A stretch of DNA of 64,000 nucleotides from Blastocatellia bacterium (GCA_019695185.1 JAIBAN010000043.1:1-64000); one strand, 5' to 3'. Shown: positions 9,686-19,101, counted from the stretch's first letter. Notes: generated from the sequence alone by a model not told the origin. A program made the numbers and translations.

Positions 9686-10961
9686 TTTTGGCTTTTGAGC
9701 CAAGTGCGGTCAGACCACAGAAAAGCAGCAAACCACCAGTACAGGTCAGGGTTAATGTGGGAGAGGTCCAATGAGCAAGGGTCCCGGCTGACAAACCGCC
9801 CAGTGACATGCCTGCCTGAAACGAAAGCATATAGATACTGACAATCCGTCCCCGCACCTCATCCGGCAGTTTGAGCTGTAAGAGCCCCGTGAGCGATGAA
9901 AAAGCGGTAATGAGACAGAGTGCTGATAGGAAAAGAACCCCGTAGCTAAACCACAACACCCGCGAATTGGCAAAAGCAATCATAAAAACACCGCAGGTGG
10001 ATTGAGCCGCCAACAGGAGTTGGCCGCGTCGTTGCCAGTGACTGGTCAAGGCGACCACAACCGCTCCGGTGACGGCTCCCAATCCGGCACAGGAAACCAG
10101 CCGGGCATAAACCTCCGCCCCGGAGTTAAAAATGTCTTCGGCAAAAACCGGCAACAGGGTTCCGGTTGAGATACCAAGGAAGGCTGTCAGAAACCCCACC
10201 AGACAGATTTGGGTAAACACCCGGTATTTCTGAATAAAAGCCAGTCCCTGGCGCAGCCCGTGGACAATGGACCCTTTCACCCCGGTCGGCTTGGAATCCA
10301 CCTGGAGCAGGACGATTGAAATAATCACTGCCAGGAAGGAAAATCCATTTGAAGCAAAGCAGACTTTGGGACCGAATTTGACCAACACCAGACCTGCTAC
10401 GGCAGGGCCAATCACACGAGCCAGATTGAATTGAATTGAATTCAGGGCAACGGCGTTGGGGATATGTGCGCGCGGCACCAGGGTCGGCAGCAGCGACATG
10501 TACGCCGGTCCGCCAAAGGACATGGCCGTTCCGGTGATAAAAGTCAAAATCAGGATGTGCCAGACTTCAACCCGCTCGTAATGAACCAGTGCCATCAGCG
10601 TAAAAGCGCAGGTCATTTGGGTGACTTGTGAAGCCAGCATGATTTTCCGCCGGTCAATCCGGTCTGCCACCACACCGCTAATCAAGGCAAACATCATGGC
10701 TGGCAAGGTAGCCAGAAAGGCGTCCACTCCGAGCCAGAAAGAACTGCCGGTCATGTTGAAAACCAACCAGCTTTGGGCGACGGTTTGCATCCAGGTGCCG
10801 GTGCTGGAAGTCATGGCACCGCTCCACAAAACAGCAAAATTGCGGTATTTCAAAGCCCGCAGGGCCGGTGGAACCCAGGTCAAGGCATCTGACTCTTCGT
10901 GATGGTCAGCTACAACTTCAGGTTTGAGAGCAGGAAAAGAAAAGGTTGAACGGCGATCCAT
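9672..10961 (-). CDS. MFS exporter (EntS/MFS_3 type)
   Basis: 429 residues from the ATG at 10961, with AGGA ten bases upstream; a TTG at 11000 is an alternative. About twelve membrane segments. The region LKYRNFAVLWSGAMTS and the loop GVVADRIDRRKIML between helices 2 and 3 are typical of the enterobactin-exporter-like and transmembrane-secretion-effector branch of the major facilitator superfamily. Cargo unknown. No siderophore biosynthesis genes are nearby. It converges on the PAP2-family gene with overlapping 3' ends. Confidence 0.88.
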   Translation of the reverse strand: MDRRSTFSFPALKPEVVADHHEESDALTWVPPALRALKYRNFAVLWSGAMTSSTGTWMQTVAQSWLVFNMTGSSFWLGVDAFLATLPAMMFALISGVVADRIDRRKIMLASQVTQMTCAFTLMALVHYERVEVWHILILTFITGTAMSFGGPAYMSLLPTLVPRAHIPNAVALNSIQFNLARVIGPAVAGLVLVKFGPKVCFASNGFSFLAVIISIVLLQVDSKPTGVKGSIVHGLRQGLAFIQKYRVFTQICLVGFLTAFLGISTGTLLPVFAEDIFNSGAEVYARLVSCAGLGAVTGAVVVALTSHWQRRGQLLLAAQSTCGVFMIAFANSRVLWFSYGVLFLSALCLITAFSSLTGLLQLKLPDEVRGRIVSIYMLSFQAGMSLGGLSAGTLAHWTSPTLTLTCTGGLLLFCGLTALGSKAKISEV

Positions 10962-11000
10962 AGGTTTGCAATCCTGCACTCTGGCAGACACTGAACGCAA

Positions 11001-11276
11001 GCGGTTCAGGTCAAGCAGACGGAAGACCAGATTGTGAATTTTTACATGTTGCCAAATCAGGCCCGTTCCTTGTCAACGTTTTGTAAAAACGGGAGAGGAG
11101 CGCAACTGGAATCTTGATCTGTGCGTACCGATGGCTACCGTATACAATCAATTCAACACACACTCAAAATTTCATCCCGGACGATAACCAGACCCGGACC
11201 CGGCCAAAGGGAGCCGACCGCTTTTGATTGGTTGCTTTCGGGAATGAAACACGAAGTCCAAACACCTGTTACCTGG
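11001..11276. other. divergent intergenic region, no feature resolved
   Basis: This gap separates the divergent MFS and DUF2911-like genes and should hold both promoters. I could not assign a convincing -35/-10 pair, and it holds no heptamer array, unlike most gaps here. Confidence 0.4.
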
Positions 11277-11293
11277 AAAGGAATTTTTGATTC

Positions 11294-11902
11294 ATGAAAG
11301 CTCTGAAGATGGGAATTGTATGCTCACTGGCCGCTGTTTTGCTGACAGCGGTGTGCCTGACCGCCGGAAATCTGGTGGCCGCCCAAAGCGAAGACAAACG
11401 CAAACTGACCACCGTTCAAACCGCCGCCGTGGATGTGGCCAAAACCGCCAAAGCAGTTGAAATCCGGTACCTCAATCTTCCCTGGGGGGAAAAAACCTTT
11501 GGTTTTATCGAAAACGGTGGAAACCAGTATTACAGCACCCGCACGTGGCCGTTTGCCCACCTCAAACTGGCAACCAATGCCAAATTCAACGGGACTGCCC
11601 TGAAACCAGGTGACTATGCCTTAATCATCACCCCCAAAGGTGCTGAAAAAAATCAAAGCATGTCGCTTTCCGTGGCTGCTTATAAACCGGAAGGTGAATC
11701 TGGCACATTTCTGGTTCCCGGCAATGTGTTTACCGATACACCGCCAGGAAAAGAACTGACCAAAAAAGCCATCTCGTTTGGTTCCGGCGCACCCTTGTCC
11801 GACGTGCTGAAAATCGAACTGGAAAACGAAAAAGACAGTGCCGTGAATATCAAGGTTCATTATGGCACTCGTACCCTGACCGAAAAACTGATGCTGAAAT
11901 AA
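11294..11902 (+). CDS. exported DUF2911-like protein
   Basis: 202 residues with a clear signal peptide (about 1-30, ending LVAAQS). The mature domain has beta-strand-rich motifs resembling DUF2911 proteins: TRTWPFAHLKLATNAKF, then LKPGDYALIITPKG. That family is exported and of unknown function in Bacteroidota and Acidobacteriota. AAAGGA (11277..11282) is 11 bases before the ATG. Family membership rests on motif resemblance only. Confidence 0.65.
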   Translation: MKALKMGIVCSLAAVLLTAVCLTAGNLVAAQSEDKRKLTTVQTAAVDVAKTAKAVEIRYLNLPWGEKTFGFIENGGNQYYSTRTWPFAHLKLATNAKFNGTALKPGDYALIITPKGAEKNQSMSLSVAAYKPEGESGTFLVPGNVFTDTPPGKELTKKAISFGSGAPLSDVLKIELENEKDSAVNIKVHYGTRTLTEKLMLK

Positions 11903-11933
11903 TGCCATCAGGGTTTGGGGCCAGGGATTTTAA

Positions 11934-12108
11934 GTTTTGAGAGTTTTGAGAGTTTTGAGAGTCTTGGGAGTCTTGGGAGTCTTGGGAGTCTTGGGAGTCT
12001 TGGGAGTCAAAAACACTCTCAACGCTTAATTCAAAAGACCCTGAACCCTGAACCCTGAACCCTGAACCCTGAACCCTGAGCCCTGAACCCTGAACCCTGA
12101 ACCCTGAA
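11934..12108. repeat. composite array: nonamers followed by CCCTGAA heptamers
   Basis: Three GTTTTGAGA units grade into about five GTCTTGGGA nonamers (11934..12008). After 30 bases come about ten CCCTGAA heptamers (12039..12108). The heptamer block ends 12 bases before the GGAGG site of the AhpD-like gene. The nonamers read as a progressive change from TTTTGAG to TCTTGGG. Confidence 0.93.
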
Positions 12109-12132
12109 TCACACACACCCGGAGGAACCACC

Positions 12133-12558
12133 ATGTCTGAAAATGCTGTCGCCGAACCCGTAATGGAGCCTGTTGTGAAAGAATCGGAACGGTCCGAAAA
12201 CCTGATTCCCACGACCAATGGCGCAACCACTTCGTCCTATTCAATGCTTGAACCCCGCATGAAGCGCGTTTACGGGGCTTATTATAAAGAGCTTTACTAC
12301 ACGCCGGAACGCCGCGTGCTTGACCCGAAAGTGCAGGAACTGGTTTCGTTGGCAGCTTCACTGGTGGCCAAATGCGAAGGCTGTATTGACGGCCATCTGA
12401 AAAAAGCACTTGCGTTGGGCGCGACAAAAGAAGAAATTAGCGAAACCATTTGCATCGCAACCGCTATCAACGCTGCCTCAATTATTGATTTGAGCGACAA
12501 ATCCGCCGCGCGGTTAAATCTCAACCATTTCCCTTCAAAACCGGTCAAGCCGGAATAG
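12133..12558 (+). CDS. carboxymuconolactone decarboxylase/AhpD-like protein
   Basis: 141 residues. The core (about 60-125) carries the AhpD-type redox signature CEGCIDGH (Cys81, Cys84, His88). In AhpD homologues this reduces peroxiredoxin partners and disposes of peroxides. The first 45 residues are low-complexity and probably flexible. A good GGAGG ribosome site precedes the ATG by seven bases. No ahpC gene is adjacent, so the partner is unknown. The esterase gene follows after 18 bases and may be in the same operon. Confidence 0.88.
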   Translation: MSENAVAEPVMEPVVKESERSENLIPTTNGATTSSYSMLEPRMKRVYGAYYKELYYTPERRVLDPKVQELVSLAASLVAKCEGCIDGHLKKALALGATKEEISETICIATAINAASIIDLSDKSAARLNLNHFPSKPVKPE

Positions 12559-12576
12559 GACCTCAGACAACCTGAC

Positions 12577-13518
12577 ATGCGAGTTTTTTCAAAACCTACA
12601 TCACGGCTTTTGTGGATTGGAATGGCGTTGCTTTTCTTTGCGATTCCGGGTTTGACTCTGGCGAGTCGTTCGGTGGCACCCGGCGACTCGCCCAAGGAGT
12701 CAACTGGTGGGCGGATAATCTATACCACCTTCAAATCGGCCAGTTTGGGAAAGGAAGTCAATTGCGCGATTTCCTTGCCGGAGTCTTATGATAAAGACCC
12801 GGCCCGCCATTATCCGGTTGTGTTCTTTCTGCATGGACTCTTCAATAACGAGAGGGATTGGGAGGAACGCGGAATCCAGCGCAAACTGGTTGACCTGCGG
12901 GCTGCCGGAAAAGTGGGCGAATATATCGTTGCCATTCCCTATGGTGCCAACAGCTTCTATTTGAATGGCAAGGATGGCACCCGTTACGAAGATGCCATCG
13001 TCAAGGATTTCATTCCGTATGTGGACCATACCTATCGCACCCTGGGCAATCAACCGGGACGGGTGATTGAAGGCATTTCAATGGGTGGCTATGGTGCGCT
13101 GGTGATTGCCTTCAAGTATCCGCATTTGTTTTCCGGAGTGGTGGCCCATTGTGCTGCCCTCTTTGATGAATTGCCCAAACCTCCGGCGTCGGCCTCGGAC
13201 ATGCGCGGAAAATACCGGTATGAAATTGCCACGACAATCTATGGCAACCCGCCTGACCAGAAGTTTTTTGAGGAAAACAGTCCGCTCTACCTGGCCAAAA
13301 CCAACGCCGCCAAAATCAAGGGTCTGAAAATATATTTTGATGTCGGCTCGGAAGACCGGTACGGTTTTGATACAGGCAACAAGCAGTTGCACGAGGCTTT
13401 GACGGCTGCCGGTGTCAAGCATGACTTCACCTTGACGGCGGGGAATCACGGCTGGAGTTACCTGCTTGGTCGCAGCGAAGAAGATTTTACTGCTGTGTGG
13501 AAAATTTTTAAGCCTTGA
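12577..13518 (+). CDS. secreted esterase D/S-formylglutathione-hydrolase-like alpha/beta hydrolase
   Basis: 313 residues with a signal peptide (about 1-30). Alpha/beta-hydrolase features: oxyanion-side HGLFNN near 86, nucleophile elbow GISMGG (Ser168), Asp about 260 in GSEDRYGFD and His291 in GNHGWSYL, giving a full triad. The fold matches the putative esterase family that includes tributyrin esterase, antigen 85 and feruloyl esterases. The signal peptide argues for an extracytoplasmic esterase rather than the cytosolic formaldehyde-detoxifying enzyme. Confidence 0.9.
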   Translation: MRVFSKPTSRLLWIGMALLFFAIPGLTLASRSVAPGDSPKESTGGRIIYTTFKSASLGKEVNCAISLPESYDKDPARHYPVVFFLHGLFNNERDWEERGIQRKLVDLRAAGKVGEYIVAIPYGANSFYLNGKDGTRYEDAIVKDFIPYVDHTYRTLGNQPGRVIEGISMGGYGALVIAFKYPHLFSGVVAHCAALFDELPKPPASASDMRGKYRYEIATTIYGNPPDQKFFEENSPLYLAKTNAAKIKGLKIYFDVGSEDRYGFDTGNKQLHEALTAAGVKHDFTLTAGNHGWSYLLGRSEEDFTAVWKIFKP

Positions 13519-13543
13519 ATGCTGAACCCTGAATCCTGAACTC
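13516..13543. repeat. degenerate CCCTGAA heptamer run
   Basis: Three or four degraded CCCTGAA units directly follow the esterase stop codon and lead into the next gene's start. It looks like a decayed member of the GGGTTCA family. Confidence 0.55.
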
Positions 13544-13549
13544 TGCTTT

Positions 13550-13798
13550 ATGAAATCCGTCATCTGCACCTTCTGCAATTCGGAAATCTATCGTTACAAA
13601 GGGCCGGAAACGAAGCTGGAACTCAAGGCCGAACATTTTGAACCGATAGCTTTGCCGGAAACGCCTCCAAAATCCGGAGATGCCATGTTTTGCCCGGTAT
13701 GCAAGTCCAAATTCGTTGGGGCTTCCATGCAAAACAAGCAGGTCCGGATGCTGGTCAGTTCAGCTTATTACGGTTCCGGGAATGTTGGGAATCTGTGA
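13550..13798 (+). CDS. small zinc-ribbon protein
   Basis: 82 residues with two CxxC knuckles, CTFC near residues 6-9 and CPVC near 48-51, which together should bind one zinc. No domain beyond this rubredoxin-like ribbon is evident. The ATG at 13550 lies 31 bases after the esterase stop. No strong ribosome site is visible. Function unknown. Confidence 0.6.
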   Translation: MKSVICTFCNSEIYRYKGPETKLELKAEHFEPIALPETPPKSGDAMFCPVCKSKFVGASMQNKQVRMLVSSAYYGSGNVGNL

Positions 13799-13811
13799 AG
13801 AAAAGATTTTC

Positions 13812-15062
13812 TTAGAACTGAAGGCCAAAAGGATTGCGAATCAGAATGACAGGAACCGTGCTTCCGGTCGGGGCCAGGGTGGTTCCCTCGTCAAGAAAAA
13901 CCAATCCTTCTGCCCCCAACATGGAACTAAGCACGCCTGAGCCTTGAGCCGGCATCACACGGGCCAGAAACATGCCATTCTGAAACGAGATACGGGCCCG
14001 CAGGTATGTCGGTCGGTCCCCCTTGGTTTTGGCATCGTTTTCAAGCCGGGCCTGGATTTGCGGCAGCAGCCACTTTGTGTCAGGTACCCTGCTGGCCTTC
14101 CGAATGGCCGGAGATACAAAAAGCAAAAACGTCAGCATGCTTGAAACCGGATTCCCTGGCAGTCCGAAATATGGTTTCCCGCGCAAGGTTCCAAAAAGCA
14201 ACGGCTTGCCCGGTTTCATCCAGACCCGCCAGAATTTTGCCTCCAGCCCCATTCTTTCCAGGACCGGCTTGACAAAATCATAATCCCCCACCGAAACCCC
14301 ACCTGAAGAAACAATAAAGTCGGCTGCCAAAGCCTGTTCGATGGATTCCTCCAGCGCCTTTTCGCTGTCTCGCACCAGCGGAAGATGAAGCGGCGCGGCT
14401 CCGGCTTCACGAACCAGGGAAACCAGTGAATACGCATTGCTGTTGACAATTTTTCCTGGCACCAGCGGCTCGTCAATTTCAACCAGCTCGTCTCCGGTGG
14501 AGAGCACCGCCACCTGGGGGCGGCGGGTCACCGTGACCCAGGAGCGCTGGATGGCCGCCAACGTCCCAACTTCCGCAGCCCGAAGAACGGTTCCCGGCCT
14601 GAGCAACTGATTGCCGGTTTGGATGTCCTCACCCCGCAGGCGAATGTTTTCCCCCGCTTTGGTAGGCTGCAAAACCAGCACTCCATCACCATCTTTTTGG
14701 GTGCGTTCGACCATGACCACGCTATCGGCCCCATCCGGAATTGGCGCACCGGTCATAATCCGAATGGCTTCCCCCTTGGCCATGCGGGCCGTGGGCATGT
14801 AACCGGCTGGCAGGTCGGCAATTACCCGCAGGCGGACCGGACTTTCCTTGCCAGCCGTGGCCAAGTCATCGGAACGGACCGCATAGCCGTCCATGGCTGA
14901 ATTATTGTGAGGCGGAACATCAAATGGGGCAGTGATGGTTTCCTGGAGGATTCGGCCCAGGGCATTGTCAATGCTGCACCGTTCAAATCCAAGGGGATGG
15001 ATTGAATCCAGTATGACCTGCTGGGCAACTTCGACTTTGAGGGGATGCGGATTGGAAGGCAT
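13812..15062 (-). CDS. moeA: molybdopterin molybdenumtransferase
   Basis: 416 residues from the ATG at 15062, giving MPSNPHPLKV. MoeA inserts molybdate into adenylylated molybdopterin, the last step of cofactor synthesis. Family motifs: PPHNNSAMDGYA in domain I, MTGAPIPDGADSVV, STGDELVE, the SSGGVSVGDYD loop and GLPGNPVSSM. A longer frame runs to 15143, but its extra 27 residues (MTPKTPKTL-like) are only the translated nonamer array and are excluded. No Shine-Dalgarno is visible because the array occupies that position. moaB lies about 6 kb downstream. Confidence 0.95.
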   Translation of the reverse strand: MPSNPHPLKVEVAQQVILDSIHPLGFERCSIDNALGRILQETITAPFDVPPHNNSAMDGYAVRSDDLATAGKESPVRLRVIADLPAGYMPTARMAKGEAIRIMTGAPIPDGADSVVMVERTQKDGDGVLVLQPTKAGENIRLRGEDIQTGNQLLRPGTVLRAAEVGTLAAIQRSWVTVTRRPQVAVLSTGDELVEIDEPLVPGKIVNSNAYSLVSLVREAGAAPLHLPLVRDSEKALEESIEQALAADFIVSSGGVSVGDYDFVKPVLERMGLEAKFWRVWMKPGKPLLFGTLRGKPYFGLPGNPVSSMLTFLLFVSPAIRKASRVPDTKWLLPQIQARLENDAKTKGDRPTYLRARISFQNGMFLARVMPAQGSGVLSSMLGAEGLVFLDEGTTLAPTGSTVPVILIRNPFGLQF

Positions 15063-15065
15063 GAG

Positions 15066-15229
15066 TGTCTTGGGAGTCTTGGGAGTCTTGAGAGTCTTGG
15101 GAGTCTTGAGAGTCTTGAGAGTCTTGGGAGTCTTGGGAGTCACAAGATATTTCTGTCATCTTGTCGCTTTGTCACGCTGTCAGGGCTTTGACTCCCAAGA
15201 CTCCCAAGACTCCCAAGACCCCCCAAGAC
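15066..15229. repeat. GTCTTGGGA nonamer arrays as an inverted pair
   Basis: About eight and a half GTCTTGGGA/GTCTTGAGA nonamers (15066..15141) face about four reverse-complement units (15190..15229) over a 48-base spacer. The left array begins four bases from the moeA start codon. The right one ends seven bases before the radical SAM stop codon. On the minus strand the left array is open in the moeA frame. Confidence 0.93.
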
Positions 15230-15235
15230 TGTCTC

Positions 15236-16996
15236 TTAATCTCCGGCTTGGTAGAGCTCGGTTGACAGAACCGGCAGTTTGCCGGGTTTGGCGACAGCAG
15301 CCGAGGTGGTCTCCGGTTTGAGTGCGGTGGCATCCACCATATTGAGGCCCTTGATGGTTTCAAAGCCGGGAATGATTTCCTTGGTAAATGGCTGCATCCC
15401 TTTCGGGCTGCGTTTATGGTTTGAAAAATCAAGATAGAGATGCTTGCGCAGCATTTTTTCGGGGAACCCGGCAAATCGATAGAGCGGATATTTCATACCT
15501 TCGCCAAAGAGCTTTTTGCCGAGCATTTTGTAATAAACGGGAACCCCCATCGAATATTTGTACCGTTCAAACGTTCCGCCCCGATAGAATTCAACATTGT
15601 ACTTCCAGCAGGTAAAGAAGAATTCCCATTGCAGGTCAGTCATTTCAATCAGCTTGGCGCTGTTTTTGCCTTTCATGCGGGAATCTTCCAGCGGTACAAA
15701 CCACGTGGGGACAAACATTCCCTTGGCATCCCGTAGCTCATACAACAGGTCGAGTGAGGCTTTGGTGTCTTCGTCTGTTTCACCCGGCAAGCCGATGATA
15801 AAGGTGCAGAACGGATACCAGTTGTGCCGGTTGAGGATTTCCATTCCCTTCAAAATCACGTCGCGCCATTGGTTCGCCTTATACGGATAGGCTTTTCCCT
15901 TCATATACCTGTCAAACAGGCGCGGCGAGCCGGTTTCAAGCCCGATAATCGGGTCCACGATGCACTTGTTTGGCGCGGTTGATTCGTGGTGGGTGATATG
16001 TGAATAGGGAACCGTCAGCGGGGTCAGGCGCTCAATGATGGAGGGGTCTTTGACCACCGGGGCCATCGTGATATGGGTCATTTGCAGGGTTTCAACCCCT
16101 GGCACGGCTTTAACCTGACGGAAAAGATTTTCCAGCGCCGGAACGTTGGTAACGAAATTGGCTTCCTGTTCATAGAGGAACATGTCCTCCGAAACCAGCA
16201 TGATTTCGGTTGCGCCTTCGTTCACATTGGCATGGACACTGGCCATGATGTGGTCCATCGGAAAGGACCGCCCGACTTTGGTGGCTGGGCCACAAAACTG
16301 GCAGCCACGCCCGCAGCCACGGGTGATTTCCACCACGCCAAAGGTCGAGCGATGTTTGACCACGGGAATTTCTTCAACCGTCGGCTGCATGTTTTTAGGG
16401 ATTTCCAGAATCCGGGGCACAGTGGGGTCACCAGCCATAATCCGACGGAGAAGGTCATTGAGGACCCGTTCCACCTCGCCCTTAATCAAATAGTCCACCC
16501 GGAATTCATCCATCCGGTTGGCCAGTTCAAGTTGCCATGCACCAGGACCGCCAATCACGATTTTCGGCTTGTATTTCTCGATGGCCGGGTGGCGGACAAT
16601 TTTCAGAAATTCGGCTGCATTAAGAGGGAGCAGATTGGGTCCACCCAGTTTCGAATACACGTCCGTGGCATAGGAAATCCCCAGCGGATTGTGCGCATGA
16701 ATTCCAACGATTTTGGTTTCCGGACCGACAAACTTGTCGAGGTATTCGTGGTAGCACACCACCACGTCTGCTTCAGAAAAATCCTTGAGCAGGAGTGTTT
16801 CAACCACGCGCAGGCCGTTGGGGACATATTTGGCACGTCCATCCGGCCAGGATTCACATACAAGCGAATCCGGATTGATAAAGGTTTTGCGGAATTTGTC
16901 GGGGATGGTGGCGGAAAGCATCTGTTGCCAAATGCTGTGCTTGAACTCGCTGGCCTCGCTGGCCGATGCCGTCAGGACGATTTTGGGTGATGGCAC
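15236..16996 (-). CDS. B12-binding-domain radical SAM protein
   Basis: 586 residues from a GTG at 16996, supported by AGGAG seven bases upstream. The N-terminal part (about 60-190) resembles a cobalamin-binding Rossmann domain (KPKIVIGGPGAWQ, DYLIKGEVE). The radical SAM domain has CGRGCQFC (Cys228, Cys232, Cys235) for the 4Fe-4S cluster, then an Elp3/MiaB-like barrel with a GLPGETDED-type motif. The layout is that of B12-dependent radical SAM enzymes such as BchE or HpnP, which act on unactivated carbons. The specific reaction is unknown. No hopanoid or bacteriochlorophyll genes are near. Confidence 0.9.
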   Translation of the reverse strand: MPSPKIVLTASASEASEFKHSIWQQMLSATIPDKFRKTFINPDSLVCESWPDGRAKYVPNGLRVVETLLLKDFSEADVVVCYHEYLDKFVGPETKIVGIHAHNPLGISYATDVYSKLGGPNLLPLNAAEFLKIVRHPAIEKYKPKIVIGGPGAWQLELANRMDEFRVDYLIKGEVERVLNDLLRRIMAGDPTVPRILEIPKNMQPTVEEIPVVKHRSTFGVVEITRGCGRGCQFCGPATKVGRSFPMDHIMASVHANVNEGATEIMLVSEDMFLYEQEANFVTNVPALENLFRQVKAVPGVETLQMTHITMAPVVKDPSIIERLTPLTVPYSHITHHESTAPNKCIVDPIIGLETGSPRLFDRYMKGKAYPYKANQWRDVILKGMEILNRHNWYPFCTFIIGLPGETDEDTKASLDLLYELRDAKGMFVPTWFVPLEDSRMKGKNSAKLIEMTDLQWEFFFTCWKYNVEFYRGGTFERYKYSMGVPVYYKMLGKKLFGEGMKYPLYRFAGFPEKMLRKHLYLDFSNHKRSPKGMQPFTKEIIPGFETIKGLNMVDATALKPETTSAAVAKPGKLPVLSTELYQAGD

Positions 16997-17184
16997 GTTA
17001 AGGCTCCTCTTGTTTGTGAAAGGACTAACTTGATTATTTCAGAGCTTGCAGACTGACCAGGGAGTGGTCAGTCAAAACGCAACATACCGTACAACAATGC
17101 GGAAAAGGTTGTGGGTGAATTATTTACCTGTCGCCTTGAGTTGTGTCAATAGAGGGATTTTCCCCAGCCGGAAGTTTGAATTTC

Positions 17185-17358
17185 AGGGTTCGGGGTTCAG
17201 GGTTCAGGGTCTTTTAAGTTGAGAATTGAGAGTTGAGAGTTGAGAGTTGAAAACTAAACCCCAAACCAAAACCCTAGATTTCCGCTATTCGAAAACCCTG
17301 AACCCTGAACCCTGAACCCTGAACCCTGAACCCTGAACCCTGAACCCTGAACCCTGAA
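17185..17358. repeat. composite heptamer region: GGGTTCA, GAGTTGA, CCCTGAA
   Basis: Three different arrays in sequence: about four GGGTTCA units (17185..17211), about four GAGTTGA-type units (17220..17250) and about nine CCCTGAA units (17295..17358). The first and last are inverted relative to each other. The last unit abuts the pruA stop codon. The gap between the radical SAM start and pruA (16997..17358) holds nothing else I recognise. Confidence 0.93.
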
Positions 17359-18927
17359 TTAAAACTTCTCCGCCACAGATTTGGCTTGCAGGAAGAGCAG
17401 CAGGTAATCGCGTCCACCTGCTTTGGAGTCCGTACCCGACATGTTGAAGCCGCCGAACGGATGCACATCAACCAATGCCCCCGTGCATTTGCGGTTCAGA
17501 TAGAGGTTTCCCACGTGAAAATCGGTTCGAGCCCGTTCCAGCCGTTCACGTTTCTGCGAATAGAGCGCACCGGTCAAACCAAACTCGGTGTTGTTGGCAA
17601 TGTCGAGTGCTTGATCAAAATTCTGCGCTTTGATGACGGCGAGCACCGGGCCAAAAATTTCCTCTTGTGAAATCCGGGCATTCGGGTCCACGTCGGCAAT
17701 CACGGTCGGCTCAATGAAATAGCCGTCCCCCGCAGATTCGAGCTTGCCGCCGCCAGCCACCACGCGGCCTTCACCTTTGCCGATTTCGATGTACTCCAGA
17801 ATGGACTTGTAGGCGCTCTTGCTGGCCACCGGCCCGGTGAAGTTGCGCGGGTCTTTGGATGGTCCGACGCGGAGCTTGTTGGTCCGTTCGACCACCCGTT
17901 CCAGCACGGCATCATAAACATCCTCGACAATCACCGCCCGCGAGCACGCCGAACATTTCTGGCCGGAAAATCCAAAGGCGGCAGACACGATGCCTTCGGC
18001 AGCGGCGTCAAGGTCGGCGGTTTCATCCACCACAATCGTGTCTTTGCCGCCCATTTCGGCCACCACCCGTTTAATCCAAAGCTGCCCCGGAGAACGTTTG
18101 GCCGCCAGTTCGTTAATGCGCAGCCCCACTTCCATCGAGCCGGTAAAGGCAATGAAGCGTGTTTTCGGATGTTCCACCAGAAAATCGCCGACGGCACCGC
18201 CGCTACAGGGCAGGAAGTTGAGTACGCCTGCCGGAAGGCTTACTTTTTCCATCAGTTCGACAAACTTCGCGGCAATCACCGGAGTGTCGCTCGATGGTTT
18301 CAAAACCACCGTGTTGCCAGCGGCAATGGCTGCGGTCGTCATTCCGACCATAATGGCCAGCGGGAAGTTCCACGGCGGAATCACGAGGCCCACACCGAGC
18401 GGAATATAGAAGGCTTGGTTGATTTCGTCCTTGAGCGGCGACTGGGTAACGCCGATAGGCTGGCCATAGCGAATCGCTTCCCGCGCATAGAATTCCATGA
18501 AATCAATTGCTTCGGCCACATCGCCATCGGCCTCGGCCCACGATTTGCCGATTTCATAAACCAGCCAGGCCGACCATTCCATTTTGCGACGGCGCATTTC
18601 CGCAGCAGCGGCAAACAGATAGCGGGCCCGGTCCACTGCCGGAACCCGTTTCCAGCTTTCAAACGCGGTGGTGGCAGTGTTGATGGCCTGGTCGGCCATT
18701 TCACGGGTGGCGCGATGGACACGACCCACCACTTCGCTGGTTTCAGACGGATTGACCGAGGTCAGAATGTCCCCGGTAGTCAGGCGTTCGCCGCCAATGA
18801 CGATGGGATAATCACGCCCCAGTTGGGTCGCCACTGCATCCAGCCCGGCCTGCATGGCATGGGCGTTGGACTCGTTTGAAAAATCGGTAAAAGGTTCATT
18901 GCGGAAAGGTGCAACGGTCAAGGTCAT
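17359..18927 (-). CDS. pruA: L-glutamate gamma-semialdehyde (P5C) dehydrogenase
   Basis: 522 residues, the length of the stand-alone RocA/PruA class. It oxidises glutamate-gamma-semialdehyde to glutamate with NAD, the second step of proline breakdown. Seen: the PWNFPLAIMVGM cofactor region, the GGKDTIVVDE segment with the general-base glutamate, the catalytic cysteine in FSGQKCSACSR (Cys325) and QEEIFGPVLAV. A GGGGGA ribosome site precedes the ATG. No proline dehydrogenase (putA/prodh) is adjacent in this window. Confidence 0.95.
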   Translation of the reverse strand: MTLTVAPFRNEPFTDFSNESNAHAMQAGLDAVATQLGRDYPIVIGGERLTTGDILTSVNPSETSEVVGRVHRATREMADQAINTATTAFESWKRVPAVDRARYLFAAAAEMRRRKMEWSAWLVYEIGKSWAEADGDVAEAIDFMEFYAREAIRYGQPIGVTQSPLKDEINQAFYIPLGVGLVIPPWNFPLAIMVGMTTAAIAAGNTVVLKPSSDTPVIAAKFVELMEKVSLPAGVLNFLPCSGGAVGDFLVEHPKTRFIAFTGSMEVGLRINELAAKRSPGQLWIKRVVAEMGGKDTIVVDETADLDAAAEGIVSAAFGFSGQKCSACSRAVIVEDVYDAVLERVVERTNKLRVGPSKDPRNFTGPVASKSAYKSILEYIEIGKGEGRVVAGGGKLESAGDGYFIEPTVIADVDPNARISQEEIFGPVLAVIKAQNFDQALDIANNTEFGLTGALYSQKRERLERARTDFHVGNLYLNRKCTGALVDVHPFGGFNMSGTDSKAGGRDYLLLFLQAKSVAEKF

Positions 18928-19101
18928 AAAAAATCCCCCGAAAAGGTTTCACTGCTTGTGCATTAAAAAACAAAAAGGTAAGTATTGCGACGCCTACGCT
19001 TCTTATCGCGCTTTGCCGATTTTGGCTAGTCTTTTGCGCGAACGGGCCATTTATTGCTGCCTCCCAGGCACACCACTCTTGATGATTCTCAAGGAGTTTT
19101 T

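Noticed and set aside
15063-15143. 27-residue N-terminal extension of MoeA from ATG 15143
   Set aside because: It is only translated nonamer repeat; homologues start near MPSNPHPLKV. Kept as a finding, not as the start.
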